This document shows positions 16,219-27,286 of a DNA stretch of 64,000 nucleotides, piece by piece. Positions within the stretch are counted from its first letter, which is position 1. Every line of letters begins with the position of its first letter. Below the pieces are notes generated by a model that did not search any database, had not been told where the DNA came from, and saw nothing but the letters and a program-made list of their open reading frames with translations. Origin of the DNA: Parietaria judaica. Its lineage: Eukaryota > Streptophyta > Magnoliopsida > Rosales > Urticaceae. The position numbers were made by a program, and so were the translations under genes. The stretch covers positions 13,758,001 to 13,822,000 of the forward strand of contig OX940864.1 of the NCBI GenBank assembly GCA_954871525.1. The letters are read 5' to 3'.

Positions 16219-17411
16219 CTACTGATGGGAGAAGATCAGACCTTGTATTCATCACACAACTTGACTATCTTAGACACTTCTTCCTCAGACCTGCAATTAT
16301 CAGCAATTCCGTAATTTGGTAGATACATAATGTGATGGAACCAAACCGATCATCAAACCAAAAACAAGAACTCTTCATTGATAAATGAAACCCCGGCCTC
16401 TGATTCGAGAGTTAGACCGGGAAACTCTTCCAATGATGTCTAGGAGGTACAAAACCAACCAATCAATCAAAACATAACCTAAAATGCCACCACAATGGCG
16501 TTTTAATACCACGGCTAAGCCTCGGTTTACATCCTCAATCAACTTATCGTGTCCCTAATACTTAATGACATAATTAATATGGAAAGAGCCCTAGCCAAAC
16601 ATAAGGGTACCGAATTCGGTACCCCCAGTAATTCTGGATATTAGCTTTGAATAAGCACCAAACAAAAGGTGGAGAGTTAGCTATTCTGACCTTGGATAAA
16701 TGACCACATCAGGAATGTTAACAGCTTTGTGAAAGCTGTTTTGTGGTTTTCCATGGAAGCACCTCTCATCATGGTCCGTTGTCATGTCATCCTGCATATA
16801 CATAAACATGATCAATTCTCACCAACATCCCTTCAATGCAAAATGCTATATATAATGTACATACACCGCATATGCTCTTCAATTCATCAACAAGCTCCAA
16901 TGGAACTTCTTTGAGCAATCCTTTCACCACGTACTCTGTACTATCTTTGCCTCCTACTCTGACATTTGAAAAGGTGAAATTTCAGGTTGGAGATGATGAA
17001 AGAAACCAACTGAAATCCACCATGGATAAAATAACTGATCATATGTTTCATACACATGAAATGAAAAGCTTCTCAATTGATCATATTCTCACACTTCGAT
17101 GGAAAAAAGAAATCGAACATTCAATTCGGAAACTTCTCGGTCGGAGGGGCTGACCTGAGCTCGGTTTCCGCCGCATCGCAGAGCGAGAGCGAGCCAGCCG
17201 AAGCTAAGAGAGCCAACGGAAGCAGAGCGCTCGAACGCGAGAAGAAGAAGGAGCCATCGGAGCAGCGCCTGGAGTGGAAGCTGCTCGTCGCCGGTGAAGA
17301 AGGAGGTTCTCTGGTGAACTTACGGGGAGAGCTTCGGAGAGTGAGCTTCATGGAGTTGAGGAAGGACTTCGAGTGAGAGCGCAGTGAGGAGAGCCAAGAC
17401 GAAGAAGCCAT
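8799..17411 (-). CDS. DLD: D-lactate dehydrogenase (cytochrome), mitochondrial
   Basis: Eighteen exons join to 565 residues: 17155-17411, 16865-16958, 16691-16791, 16242-16290, 16029-16121, 15543-15657, 15275-15335, 14726-14762, 14553-14614, 14036-14132, 13636-13710, 12007-12115, 11785-11894, 11601-11663, 11401-11480, 11189-11319, 9004-9047, 8799-8918. The product is an FAD-dependent oxidase that passes electrons from D-lactate to cytochrome c and completes methylglyoxal detoxification. Visible marks: an N-terminal Ser/Arg-rich, acid-poor presequence; the FAD-binding segment VPYGGATSIEGHT at residues 171-183; GGMCATRCSG; and HAGDGNFH at 473-480 in the C-terminal oxidase domain. Length and sequence match the Arabidopsis enzyme (567 residues, from memory). 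Introns 9, 11 and 16 contain transposons, yet the reading frame is intact. Confidence 0.95.
9284..10327 (+). mobile_element. 5'-truncated Ty3/gypsy chromovirus: integrase and chromodomain
   Basis: An open frame in DLD intron 16, antisense to DLD. It starts inside the integrase core (HFIPLSHPF from 9284), contains the SDRD motif and the QTEVVNR segment with the catalytic Glu, then the integrase C-terminal GDWVWL region, and ends with a chromodomain-like tail (LLVQWENDAPESATWE) before the stop at 10325-10327. Protease, reverse transcriptase, RNase H and the first catalytic Asp are missing, so it cannot move by itself. The frame is unbroken over more than 340 codons, which suggests a fairly young insertion. 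AT-rich sequence to the left (about 9100-9283) is not coding. Confidence 0.85.
10328..10750 (+). mobile_element. Chromovirus 3' UTR / LTR-like sequence
   Basis: Follows the chromodomain stop. It has AT-rich repeats of the form ttaggcttttattta, a TATA-like ctatatatagg near 10504, then a leader-like segment with GC-rich coding-like sequence ending at cgggctcgtaaca. This looks like an LTR plus leader, possibly with the start of a second gag, but no ends or target-site duplication could be defined. Confidence 0.4.
12238..13619 (-). mobile_element. Internally deleted Ty1/Copia retrotransposon
   Basis: A compact element in DLD intron 11, same orientation as DLD. LTRs of 229 bp lie at 12238-12466 and 13391-13619, start TGTTAAG, end TTTAACA, and look identical base for base. 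A perfect 5-bp target duplication, acagg, flanks it (12233-12237 and 13620-13624). On the minus strand the primer site tggtatcagagcc (complement of initiator tRNA-Met) abuts the 5' LTR at 13377-13390, and a purine tract gagggggag (12467-12475) abuts the 3' LTR. Only 924 bp lie between the LTRs: a tandem-repeat leader (about 13020-13375), a gag N-terminal piece (12581-12793, with LNGSNYLNW) and the RNase H tail (12474-about 12593, ending IYAPA) in another frame. Protease, integrase and reverse transcriptase are gone, so movement must depend on proteins supplied in trans. Confidence 0.95.
13020..13375 (-). repeat. Tandem repeats in the Copia element leader
   Basis: Imperfect tandem copies built from blocks such as cgaacccaaaaaatgggatgg, gctaatttggagtaggatgg and ctaatttcggaggtgggcta. 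Three or four larger units occur, with unit lengths varying because the small blocks are shuffled. The array lies between the primer-binding site and the gag fragment, that is, in the transcribed leader where packaging signals are expected. Confidence 0.8.
14224..14370. mobile_element. 147-bp hAT-type MITE (TAGGGGTG family)
   Basis: Terminal inverted repeats taggggtg and caccccta bound the element in DLD intron 9. Flanking 8-bp target duplications are ataagacc (left) and ttaagacc (right), one mismatch. The interior is made of repeats such as ggtacccgaaatccgggtat. Same family signature as 27287-28107 and 56781-57316. Confidence 0.85.
16191..16218. repeat. AG dinucleotide microsatellite
   Basis: An AG run of 14 repeats in DLD intron 4, about 25 bp from the 3' edge of exon 4 (16242-16290). 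Confidence 0.9.
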
Positions 17412-18119
17412 TGATGAGTGAAGTGAGAGCAGTGAAACTCGAAACTCGAAGACGAAGATGGATGAAGAAGAGGAAGATTATTGTCTCTGAACAAACGACA
17501 TGTAGTTTTCCCTTTCCAACTCAAGTCAGCGACTTTGTTCTGGTTCAATTAAGAATATTAGCGGCATATGTTTTTTTTTCTTTTCAAATTGTAGTGTTGT
17601 ATTGTTTTTCTTTCGCATATGCTGCTATTTTTTATTTTTATTTTAAGAGTGTGCCCCAATCGGCCTCCGTTAACCTTCAGTCAAATTTTGTTAGGAGATG
17701 GACACATGTTGCAGAAGTCCACAACGACCCAAACGACACCACCATTGCTAATGTTCACGTCTGCGCTATTGCGATATTCACGGGAACATCGTCACTAATA
17801 TACATCACCAATTCTTTACAGACATTATCTATATGCTAATGTATAATAACATGAGTATTTTCGCCATCAAAAAATAACTTGGCTTAAGTATATAATTACA
17901 TAAGTTCATGCTCAATTATACGAGTATTGTTTTCACTAAATAATAACTTACCTATTAAATTACATAAGGATAATAATTTAAGTAGTTAAATCGGCCAACA
18001 ATAAATAAATTAAGTTGCGTCTTAACATATAAAGAAACGGGACTCGCTGACGTTGCATGTGGATCACTTAAAATATATCACATGACCGTTAACGAAAGAT
18101 ATTTAACAATTGTTATAAT
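17412..18119. other. Upstream region of DLD
   Basis: Contains the DLD promoter and 5' UTR on the minus strand. Beyond about 17650 the sequence is AT-rich with small repeat-like phrases (for example ataataacttaagta) and no recognised gene. No TATA box could be singled out. Confidence 0.4.
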
Positions 18120-20911
18120 CAAGGTTCGACTTATCGTGGATAATAGACGATTATCGGTCTTACCGATGTTTACCGATAAATAATCAACTACACTAGTTGT
18201 CGTTTTGGTAACTTATCGCCGATAATCGAGATAATCGATAAATCATTTTCCAATGGATTATCGTTTTTTGCAGTGTAAAATTGAGGGACTTTTCGGTGCA
18301 ATTAAAAAAATATTTGGCAAAAGTTTGCAAAGTTTTGATTTAAGTGTTTTTTTCCAAAAAAAAAATCAAATTTGTGCGAACTTTTTGGTAAATTTAGGAG
18401 TTATAATCATAGATATGTATGAATCATGCATTTTTTTTCTTTGATATTTACTCATTTTTACGATTCTTAGAAGATTTACATGAGTTCAAAACTAAAGAGT
18501 TAGTTGTTCACTTATGAGTTATATTTTTCAATGGGTAAAGATTAGAACTTTTGTGATTTTGAGTTGTTTTTTTGCATTCTTATGAATAGATATTGATGAA
18601 AACTTGTTTTGATGACTTAGTTTGTAATTATTTTGTTAGATTTAGAGAAAATTCGGATTTGTATGTGTTACGGGTATTTTACGCAATTGATTTAATATTA
18701 ATTAACAAAAGAAAAATTATTAAAATTAATTTTTCTTTTATTAATTAATTAATTTATAATCAATTTTACCCCAAAATATTCACCGGAAGCCCGTTTTCGA
18801 AAAGTAAAGGGTCTAGATGATCCCAAAAATATCGAAATACCCAAATCGATATAAAATTTGTAAAAAATGGCCTTGGGAAACTCCCGGGACCTCCGGGACA
18901 CGCCGGGAAACACCCGGGCGGGTCCCACAAGCCCCCAAGGGTCAGCCGCCGCGTGGCAGCACCCCACAGGCCCACCAAGGGGCGAGGCACTGTTTCTACA
19001 CGTGTCGAGTAGCTGGAGGACGCGCCAGAAGGCTGACATCAGCCGAATGACACACGCTGACGTCATCGCCTTGGAGGGAAAGCCTCCTACGCGCGCCGCC
19101 CGCGTTTGCCGCGCGTGAGGGCGCGTCGTTTCTCAGATCGGCGTGATTTTGGCGGCGTTGGATCGACCACGTCCTGAGGATGCGAAAAAACATATAATTT
19201 TGCACCAGGGGCTTCCCGAGTCAAAAGTTATTTGTATTTGAATCCCTGGGTTCTCTTATAAATAGAAGCTCGGTTTCGGTTAAACGGTAACTCATTCTCT
19301 CTCAACGGAACTCGACCAAAACTCTCTTGAGCACCCTCTAAACACCTCCCCTTCGAATATTACACTAATGTTGAGCGTCGGAGGTGAATTCGGGGGCTCC
19401 CCCCCGGTTCTCCCTGATCTCGGGTTTTTGTTTTGTTCAGGTTCCGAGATAGAAAAAACACATTTGAGCAGAAGTTCTGGAGAAGATTTTGGCACGATCT
19501 AAGACCCTCCTTGCCAAGGTTCTAGGTCCGTGAGGTGCTCGTTCTATCCAGTATTCGTGTATCTCCGACAGATATACAGATTACGCGGATAGCCCGAGGA
19601 CCCGGATTTGTCCCCGTGACGCCGGTCGAGGGTCTAATCTGTCAAGGTCCACTTGAAAGTCAATATTGTGACCCCCCCTACACGGTAGTCAGGAATCCGT
19701 TTTTGGTATCCCGAACCTGTAATCCGGGCCAGGCCAAGTCCTGGCCCTATTAGCAACAGGTAGTGGAGTTTGCCACGGATTTTTGATTATCGAGTCAGCG
19801 GAGGATCCGATTGACCCGAAAGTCCAGGAACCCAAGCCCAAAGTCCACAAAAGTCAACAAGACGACATTGGGCCCGGCCCAACACAAGCAATTGGGCCGC
19901 TTTTATGTTTGAGGCGTTTTTCTGCATCAACAGTATGTTTGTTAGGCAAAAGTATACAAAGTTTTGAATTTTTAAATTTGCTCAAAATATAGATATTTTT
20001 TTATGATTTATTGTTTGTATATGCTTTAAAAGATTGTAATTAGTATTTAGTAAGAAATATGTGTTTGTTGGTGAATTTGTTAGGCAGATTTGATGATAAT
20101 TCGGATTTTCTCATAATTGCGGCAAAAATATTTGAAGTTGATCTTTTTGTGATTTGTGAAGTATTCTACTCATTTTTTTTGGTGTTTTCATTCATTAAAT
20201 ATTTTTTGAAACATTAATCTGAGTTTTTGGTGTAATTTATTTCAGATTTGACGATAATTCGGCTATTCACATAATTGCGGCAAAAGTCTTCCAAGTTTAT
20301 CTTCTTGTGATTTCTCCGGTAATCTACTGACTTTTCTTGCTGTTATCTTTCATTAAATATTTATTCCTACAATAATGTGAAATTTTGGTGGAATTTAATT
20401 TGTATTTTGAGGTAAAATGGTTTTTTTCCGGCAAAAGTACCTAAAGTTTGCATTCTGTATATTTTTTGGAACACATATCTGAACATGCATATGGAAGCAA
20501 GTGGTGCCACCGGTGTTATGGAAGCCCACAGGATATCGTCGTTTTTTTGAGGTCCGAGAAGTCGGTTTGAGTTTGAGTATTATCTACCATTCTACCTATT
20601 ACCTATCTATTATGTGTATGAGTTGTTGGACTATGTGTTTGATACATTTGTGATACTATGTTTTATTGGTATTATAGGACTATGTGTGTATGACTTTATC
20701 TTTATATGTTTGTATGATATTATAACAATATTTTGTAAGTTTTCCGTCGATAAGTATCGAAAAGTGTCGATAATCCGTCGATAATCCTCGATAAGTATCG
20801 ATAATCGGTAAGCTACAGTATTATTAGTTTTCCGTCGATAATCCGGTTCCGTCGATTAATCCGTTGATAACGGCAAGCGATTTATCGGTTATCTCGATAA
20901 GTTGAACCTTG
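18120..20911. mobile_element. Non-autonomous hAT-like element with nested solo LTR
   Basis: The ends are caaggttcgacttatcg (18120) and cgataagttgaaccttg (ending 20911), inverted repeats with one mismatch over 17 bp. Perfect 8-bp target duplications, gttataat, flank it at 18112-18119 and 20912-20919, as expected of hAT transposition. Subterminal regions are full of tcgataa / ttatcga motifs. No transposase frame was seen, so it is non-autonomous. A 1267-bp solo LTR has inserted into it, and without that insertion the element would be about 1.5 kb. Confidence 0.88.
18666..19932 (+). mobile_element. Solo LTR (gypsy type) nested in the hAT element
   Basis: Starts tgttacgggt and ends gcatcaaca. 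A perfect 5-bp target duplication, gtatg, lies at 18661-18665 and 19933-19937. It has a TATA-like ataaatag near 19260 and the phrase aatgttgagcgtcgga near 19368, shared with the LTR in the CXE15-like intron. There is no internal region or second LTR, so it is a solo LTR left by LTR-LTR recombination. It is GC-rich compared with its hAT host. Confidence 0.88.
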
Positions 20912-21139
20912 GTTATAATTATGTGAAGGAAGGAATCGAAGTGAAGTGCAACATTTATGGTATTAAAAGATTTCATCGTCAAAAATAATATCGTATGAAA
21001 ATACGATATTTGTCGTATTTAAGTATTTTTGCCGCTAATAACTAAAAAATTATTTATTTGTAAACTGCCTTATCCTCTCTCTGAAGTCTCAAGTCTCTGT
21101 AGATTGTTCGTTCTCGCAGAAACCTTCACTTCCATTTCC

Positions 21140-23343
21140 ATGGCTTCCATCGCCACTGCCAATCCATACTCTTATCTCTCCAACAAAATCCCCACCACAC
21201 CAACAACCACTCAGCCCAAATCCACCGTCACTATCACTAACCTCGCCTCCAAGCCCATCTCGCCTTCTCTCGCCGCCCAGTTCCGCGCCGTTTTGGCACC
21301 TCTCTCCTCACCGCGCAGTCTCCGCCTCTCCTGTGCGGTCTCCGACGCCGTCGAAGTCCCGAGCTCCGACGAGAATGAATCGGAAGAAATTGGGGAAGAA
21401 GAGGCGCCGATTCCTTCCCCGGCCAGCAATGGCGGCGATTCGGGGAGGCTTTACGTCGGGAATTTGCCCTACTCCATGAACGCTTCTCAGTTGTCTCAGA
21501 TCTTCAGTGAAGCCGGTTCTGTGGTCTCTGTTGAGGTATTGTTCATCAATGTCCATTATTCTCTTAAATAATCCCAAAAAAAATAAAATGATATTTAAAG
21601 TTTAAAACGAGGAATTAATGGCGAATAAAGTGTTTATGTTAATTTTATTAGTGCCGAAATTATTCGTGTTTTTAACTTTGATACGATTATTAGGTACTAA
21701 TGCTGAAAGTAATTAAGTTGTACGTAAGTAATCATTAATATCGTAAATCGACTACAATATGAAAAAGATGGAGAACAACTATTATTTAGACAATTTTACT
21801 CGAAACATAGATTTATAAGTACATACATACAACAACACAAGTAAAATTTAACATAAGTATTTAATTGCACCAGATTAAATGGTATGAGTATTGTCGCCAT
21901 CAAAGTAAAAACATGGGTACTTTCACCACCAAACATTTAACCCATTGCACCAAAATCACTAGCATAAATATTTTCCCACCAATTTCTCTATATTTATACA
22001 TAGATAGAAGTGATTGCTATTGGGAAATTTGATTATTGAATTGGTGTTGTACAGGTTATTTATGACAAAGTTACAGATAGAAGCAGAGGATTTGGGTTTG
22101 TGACTATGGCAAGCGCCGAGGAAGCTCAAGAGGCTATTCGGATGTTTGATGGTTCTGTAAGTCAAATTTCATGTTCAAATATATATATATATATATATAT
22201 ATATGCTGTAGTAGAAGTACCCAATCTTGTACAAGTGTGCTGATATATTGTCAATCTCTTTTTCTAACTGTAATAATACCGAAATACCAAAAAAAAGTTT
22301 GTAAAATTTATGTAAAAAATGAAAGAAGAGACTAATTTTTATTACGGTTTTTTTTTTTACGAACCCGATATTCTGATTTTTAGGCTTTTGGGTCCAGTAA
22401 ATAAAAGGTTTTGGACCCGTTTTCACTCTGAGGACAACACCTTCAGTATGTTTTGTATTTTGACGCTAGCAATTTTTTGGTGGCCGGTCGGAGGACAGCA
22501 AGTTGGGGGCAGAACAGTCAAGGTGAACTTCCCGCAAGTACCAATGGGCGGCGAGAGAGAAGTGCTCGGGCAAAAGGTACGAAACATGAACAAGGGCTAC
22601 GTGGACAGCCCCCACAAGTTGTACGCCGGAAACCTTGGTTGGAGCCTCACCTCTCTTGATCTCAAGGACGCCTTTGCGGACCAGCCAGGCGTCTTGAGCG
22701 CCAAGGTCTGTACAGAATCACTTTCATTATATCTAGTTTTATTAGGCTGTAATTGCATTATCCCATTGAATGTTCTTTTTCTCCCTTTTCTCACATATTT
22801 TGTCAAGGTCATCTACGAGAGGGACACCGGAAGATCCCGAGGCTTCGGGTTCGTGTCATTTGAGACTCCTGAGGCTGCACTAGCCGCGCTGGATGTCATG
22901 AACGGAGTGGTGAGCAAAACTTGATTTTATCGAGATTTCCTATTCGCTTTTGTGTGTGCGTTGTTTGTAGTTTATGAAAAGTGTCGGAATCAATTTTTTT
23001 GGAATCTCAAGTTATAGAAGAAAGTTGAAGAAAAAAAAATGTATAGAAGGAAATAAAAAATTATTGTCCCAATATAAGTAAAGGAAAATATTTTCTTTTA
23101 ATGAGATTTTTTAGTGTTCGAAAAAAAAATCAATTGAGGCTCTAGCAAACATTTTCCATGATGTTTTGATCTCATCGTCGAGCGTATTTTTTTGTGTGAT
23201 GCCCCATAAAATAAAAATAGGAGGTAGAAGGGCGGCCTTTGAGGCTAAACATGGCGTCGGAACGAGCTCCTCCGGCATCACCTCGGGAACCGGTGACTGC
23301 AGAGGCGGATGACGGTGAGCTACTTGCCAACATTAACACATGA
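21140..23343 (+). CDS. CP33A: Chloroplast 33-kDa ribonucleoprotein, two RRMs
   Basis: Five exons, 21140-21535, 22055-22156, 22499-22705, 22808-22909 and 23221-23343, join to 309 residues; every intron is phase 0. The protein is a chloroplast RNP of the cp33 group. An N-terminal Ser/Thr-rich transit peptide (about 1-66) and an acidic stretch (EESEEIGEEE type, about 77-90) precede RRM1 from about residue 103 (LYVGNLPY; RNP1 RGFGFVTM at 143-150) and RRM2 (KLYAGNLGW; RNP1 RGFGFVSF at 246-253). In this family the protein binds many plastid mRNAs and supports their stability and processing. The start is the first ATG with a transit-peptide context (ccatggct). From memory it tracks Arabidopsis At3g52380. 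It converges on the syntaxin gene downstream. Confidence 0.93.
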
Positions 23344-23689
23344 AGAGAAGTAAATACGTTCCAAAATTGGTTATGATAGAATTCCAACAACAAAATATGG
23401 TGCAGTTTGAAAGAAGGGAAAAAGCAAAAGATTATTATTTGTTGCAATTGTAATTTCCTATTGGAATTTTTCCTTTTATTATGTGTCATTTTATAAGAGA
23501 GAGAGAGCATCATTGTTGTAACTGTTGATACTTACTGAGTATTAATTATTGGCCTGGGAATTTACTGTTCACCACCTTGTTCAGTGCATAAAACTAGCAC
23601 GGCAGATGAAGATACAACATATACATTTGGCACCTAATTCTACTGAATGGAATTAAAAAATATGTATATAGTTTCATCGCTTTCGGTTC

Positions 23690-24340
23690 ATAAATTGGTT
23701 TTTACAATTATTGTGTCAACCCAATTAAAGTTGTTAACATCGATACATGTGGCTTTTTCTCTTCTTTATAAGATTTTATAAGCAGATCTCGTTCTCTTTC
23801 CATATTGAGTCCGTTTTTGCGTATGAAGCCGAAGTGATGGTTGCAGTATTTGCGGTGAAAAATGTTATGGAATTTCATTGGGATACTATATGGCTCGAGT
23901 GCAATTCTACATACGTCGTTCAACTTTTTCAGAAGAAATCGGGTTTGGTTCTTTGGAAGTTGCGGGCTCGCTGGTCTAAATGCATCCGCTACGTGGAAAT
24001 CATTAATTTCATAGTATTAATTTCAGAGTATATCATATCTTTCGAGAAGGAAATAGAGTAGCCGATGTATTAGCTAGTTCTGGTACTAAAAATTTGGGGT
24101 ATCATTGGTGACATTCGCACCTGAATTTTACTTTGTCTTTTGTTAACAATGACATTTGTTCGAGAGAGAACTTTAGGTTTAGCTAGTTCTCTTCTCCTTT
24201 GATTTTGTTTGTAATCTTTGATATTTTCATTTATATTATTACGTGTCTCGATTCTAACTTTGGGTTCTTTGGGTGTCAATCTAGTTGGGATTCGAATTAG
24301 CTTAGCGAGATTTTAAACCTCTATTTAAAAAAATAAAAAA
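23690..24340 (+). pseudogene. LINE (L1-type) 3' remnant with RNase H-like domain
   Basis: Frames at about 23747-24112 encode an RNase H-type domain common at the end of plant L1-like LINEs: an AEVMVAVFAVK segment, WLECNSTYVVQL, and REGNRVADVLAS in a different frame, so at least one frameshift separates them. A stop follows HW near 24111, then a non-coding tail ends in A-rich DNA near 24330-24340. No reverse transcriptase is present. It is a dead 5'-truncated copy. Confidence 0.7.
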
Positions 24341-25471
24341 TTATAAGCCCGACATACATTGATTGATTGATATGGTGCACACATGTATAGATGTTAAATG
24401 ACGCTAACAAGGCGTTAATAATTATTTCAAAATTTCTCGTAACTTTCTAGTATACTTTTGTTTGTTGAAAAAAAAAACACTGTATACATGCAACTCAATA
24501 AATAAAGCCGTTTAAGTTTTCTTAACTTTTTTTTTTTTTTATATATATTTGTCGCGGTTAGTTGATCTAATATTATATACTTCTATTCTATTGCAAATAT
24601 TTCATTTTAAAATAATGAGAAATTTGGCTCAACAATGTGTGACCCTTTGCATTAAATCTAAACCTACCCGCCATTTAAGTCAACTTATTGAGCCAATATT
24701 TTCATGATTTGAAAAAGTGCGCCCATAAAAACAATCATTGAGCAATGTGTACCCAATAAACATTAAACTTATCATTTTTATCCCCAAGACAACGCAGACA
24801 AAACCAAAAGAGCAAAACAGAACATTACAATGTAAAGTCTTATGTAAAGATCCCATAAGGAACTTCAATGCAATTTATTGACCCTTTTGATGACCTTTAT
24901 CTCTAGTTAGGTATATGTATGAATATGGCCATTTTGTTTCAAAAATTACAAAATAGTCCTTCTACTACGAATTTATAAATTAGGGACTTTAATCGTCGGT
25001 TAACAGAAAATTTAGTGATTTTTTTTTTAATTTATAAGTTTTATAAATGCTAAAAATATTCAAAATTTATTTAAGTTCAACGATTTTTTTAAAATATTAT
25101 TACATTAAAAAATCGTTAAAATATTATGTTAATTAATTAATAGAGAAAAAGATCAAACCCATACCAAAATTATTATATGAGTAGTAAACACACAACATGG
25201 TACCAAGAAAAAGCTAAAAGCTTTACCTTTTGAAGATCAAGGCCAAAAAGAATAAACAAACACATGAAATTATCTCTGAATGTGAAGTGTATTAAGCAAT
25301 ATATTAATAACAGCCAGTCCAGTAAGGAACTATAATAGAAACAACCAAACCTCTAAATTACTTACAGAAAAAAAAAAAAAAAAACACCCAAAAACTATAC
25401 CTCCATGAGCATCACATCAAGGCCAAAAAGAATTATAAACTCAGAAATAAATTTAATAAAAAAAAGTATCA
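24341..25471. other. Spacer between LINE remnant and syntaxin gene
   Basis: AT-rich DNA with poly(A/T) runs and no coding exon. The right end must hold the 3' UTR of the syntaxin gene on the minus strand. The short phrase aaggccaaaaagaat occurs twice (near 25240 and 25420). Confidence 0.5.
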
Positions 25472-26727
25472 TCAGGGTTGACCTGGAGGAGGAGGAGGGG
25501 GTTGACTCTGGGCTGGCTGGTTATTCCCGCCACCGCCGCTGCTGCCGCCCCAATTCCAGGGCTGCAGGCTGAGGATGACGATCAAGGCGATGACGAGGAG
25601 GAGGATGATGGCGTAGCAGGTCCACTTGCGGGTGTTCTTCTGGTAGTTGCGCGCGCCCTGCAGCTGCGTGGCCCCGGTGCGGACGAAGGAGCTGGCCCGG
25701 GCCACGTGGCTCTCGATGTCGTCGAGCTGCTCGCCCTGCGCCTGCACCAGCACCGCCATGTCCAGGAACACCTGGTGCAGCTCCTTGAGGTTCTTCTCCA
25801 TCTCCTTCACCGCGTCGTGCCGCTCCTGGATCTCCTTTATCGTGTCCAGCACTCGCCCCCGCCCTTGCTCCTGGATCGCCTTCTGCAGAAACGTCTCGCT
25901 CTCGCCTGCACATTCTCACACATCACCAACAGATTGTAAGGATTTCGCGGAAAAGGTCAACTGATTTTGTGTTCTGAATCTGCCATTGATCTTCTTCTTC
26001 TTCATATAATCTAAACTGAATTTCGACAAAGTTTCGAGTTTCCGAATTCGTAAAGCAATCTCCAAGGCTCTGAGAAAATCCCTAACTCCTAATCAACAAT
26101 CTCCAACCAATTCCGAGAAATCAATGAGAAAAGACAGTTGACATTGGTTTTAGTACCTGTGGAGATGAGCATGTCGATGGTCTTATCGTCGGGATTCTCG
26201 CCTGTGACGGTGAAATAGCGGCGCTGGACGGTCTCCCTGTGCTCGGTGGAGATCTGCTGCCTGAGGGAGTTGAAGCTCTCCATGGAGTCCTTGAGCTTCT
26301 TCCGGAGGCCGTTGACGACGGAGGTCCGCGTCCGGTCCGAGGACGATCCCGGACCGCAGCCAGGCAGGCTGCGGTTGGCGGCGTTGGAGCGGTCCAGCGC
26401 CTCGAGCCGGACCTTCACGAGCTTGGCCTTCTTGAGCGCGAGGCCGACGTCGGCGTCCATCCGCGCGCGCAGGTCCTTGATGGCCTTGGCGTTGTGCAGC
26501 GTCTTGCTCTGCTGGTGCGACGCGTTCAGGCTCTCCAGGAGCCGCTCCAGCTCCTGGAGCTCCTCCTTCACGGACTCCACGTCCTCGAAGAACTTGTCCA
26601 GGTTCACTCCTCCTCCTCCTCCTCCGCCGCCGCCGCCCGACGCCGAGGACATCTCGATGACGTGGTGGTCCGGCGACGCGTCGTCGCTGCGGAACCGCGA
26701 GAAGGAGCCGGAGAAGAGGTCGTTCAT
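25472..26727 (-). CDS. SYP121: Plasma-membrane syntaxin, SYP121/PEN1 type
   Basis: Two exons, 26157-26727 and 25472-25905, join to 334 residues. It is a Qa-SNARE of the SYP12 group, which drives vesicle fusion at the plasma membrane and supports defence-related secretion and K+ channel trafficking. Visible: N-terminal MNDLF and F9-S-R-F12 (the FxRF motif described for channel binding in SYP121), a run of ten glycines near residues 31-40, the Habc region, the conserved [13 protein letters not shown] linker, the SNARE motif from about 205 with zero-layer Gln247, and a membrane anchor at 287-304 followed by PWNWGG and a Gly/Pro-rich end. AtSYP122 lacks FxRF (from memory), so the motif favours SYP121-like function. 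Exons are strongly GC-rich. It converges on CP33. Confidence 0.93.
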
Positions 26728-27286
26728 GGCGTCTCTGCAACAAATTCTTCAGACAAGATTGAAAACAGTTGGATTGGATCAGAATTCAGAGAGAGAGGAT
26801 GAGAAGGAGACTTTTAAATGGAGAGATGAGGAGGCTGTTTGGTTGGTGAGAAAATTGAAATGGTCAAATCTGGCTTTGATCAAAGCAGAGAGAGAGAGAA
26901 GTCTTGGTTAAGGTCAAACTGTGAGAAAGAGAGAGAGAGGTTTTTTTTTTGGGAGTGTTTGGGGAGTTTCCGGGAAAGTGAAGGAAAATGGAAAGTTGTT
27001 TTTGTTATTTGTCGTGTTGATTTTATATTTCTATATAAGACTGCGATTACGCGGGGAATGATTAACTCGTTTATTTCTTTTTCTTATTTCTACGTTAATT
27101 AATTGCTTTTATTACACACACGACACTTTTCTTTAGCCTCTTGACTTTCTTTTCTTTTCTTTTTTACGAAACCGAAATTTTAGTCCTCCTTTTGCTAAAG
27201 AGAAAATTCACTAATTAGTATTATAAAAAAATACTTTAATTTTTTTAATTTTATTAATAGTATGTTTAAATGTTTACTACCAAAAG
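26728..27286. other. Upstream region of the SYP121-like gene
   Basis: Promoter side of the syntaxin gene (minus strand). GA-rich tracts occur near 26787-26800, 26888-26903 and 26926-26940 and are the only visible motif; on the gene's strand they are CT-rich, as is common in plant leaders. No gene seen. Confidence 0.45.

Noticed and set aside
25478..26911. Several long open frames on both strands over the syntaxin gene
   Set aside because: High GC content removes stops from other frames; only the minus-strand frame with the SNARE motif matches a protein family.
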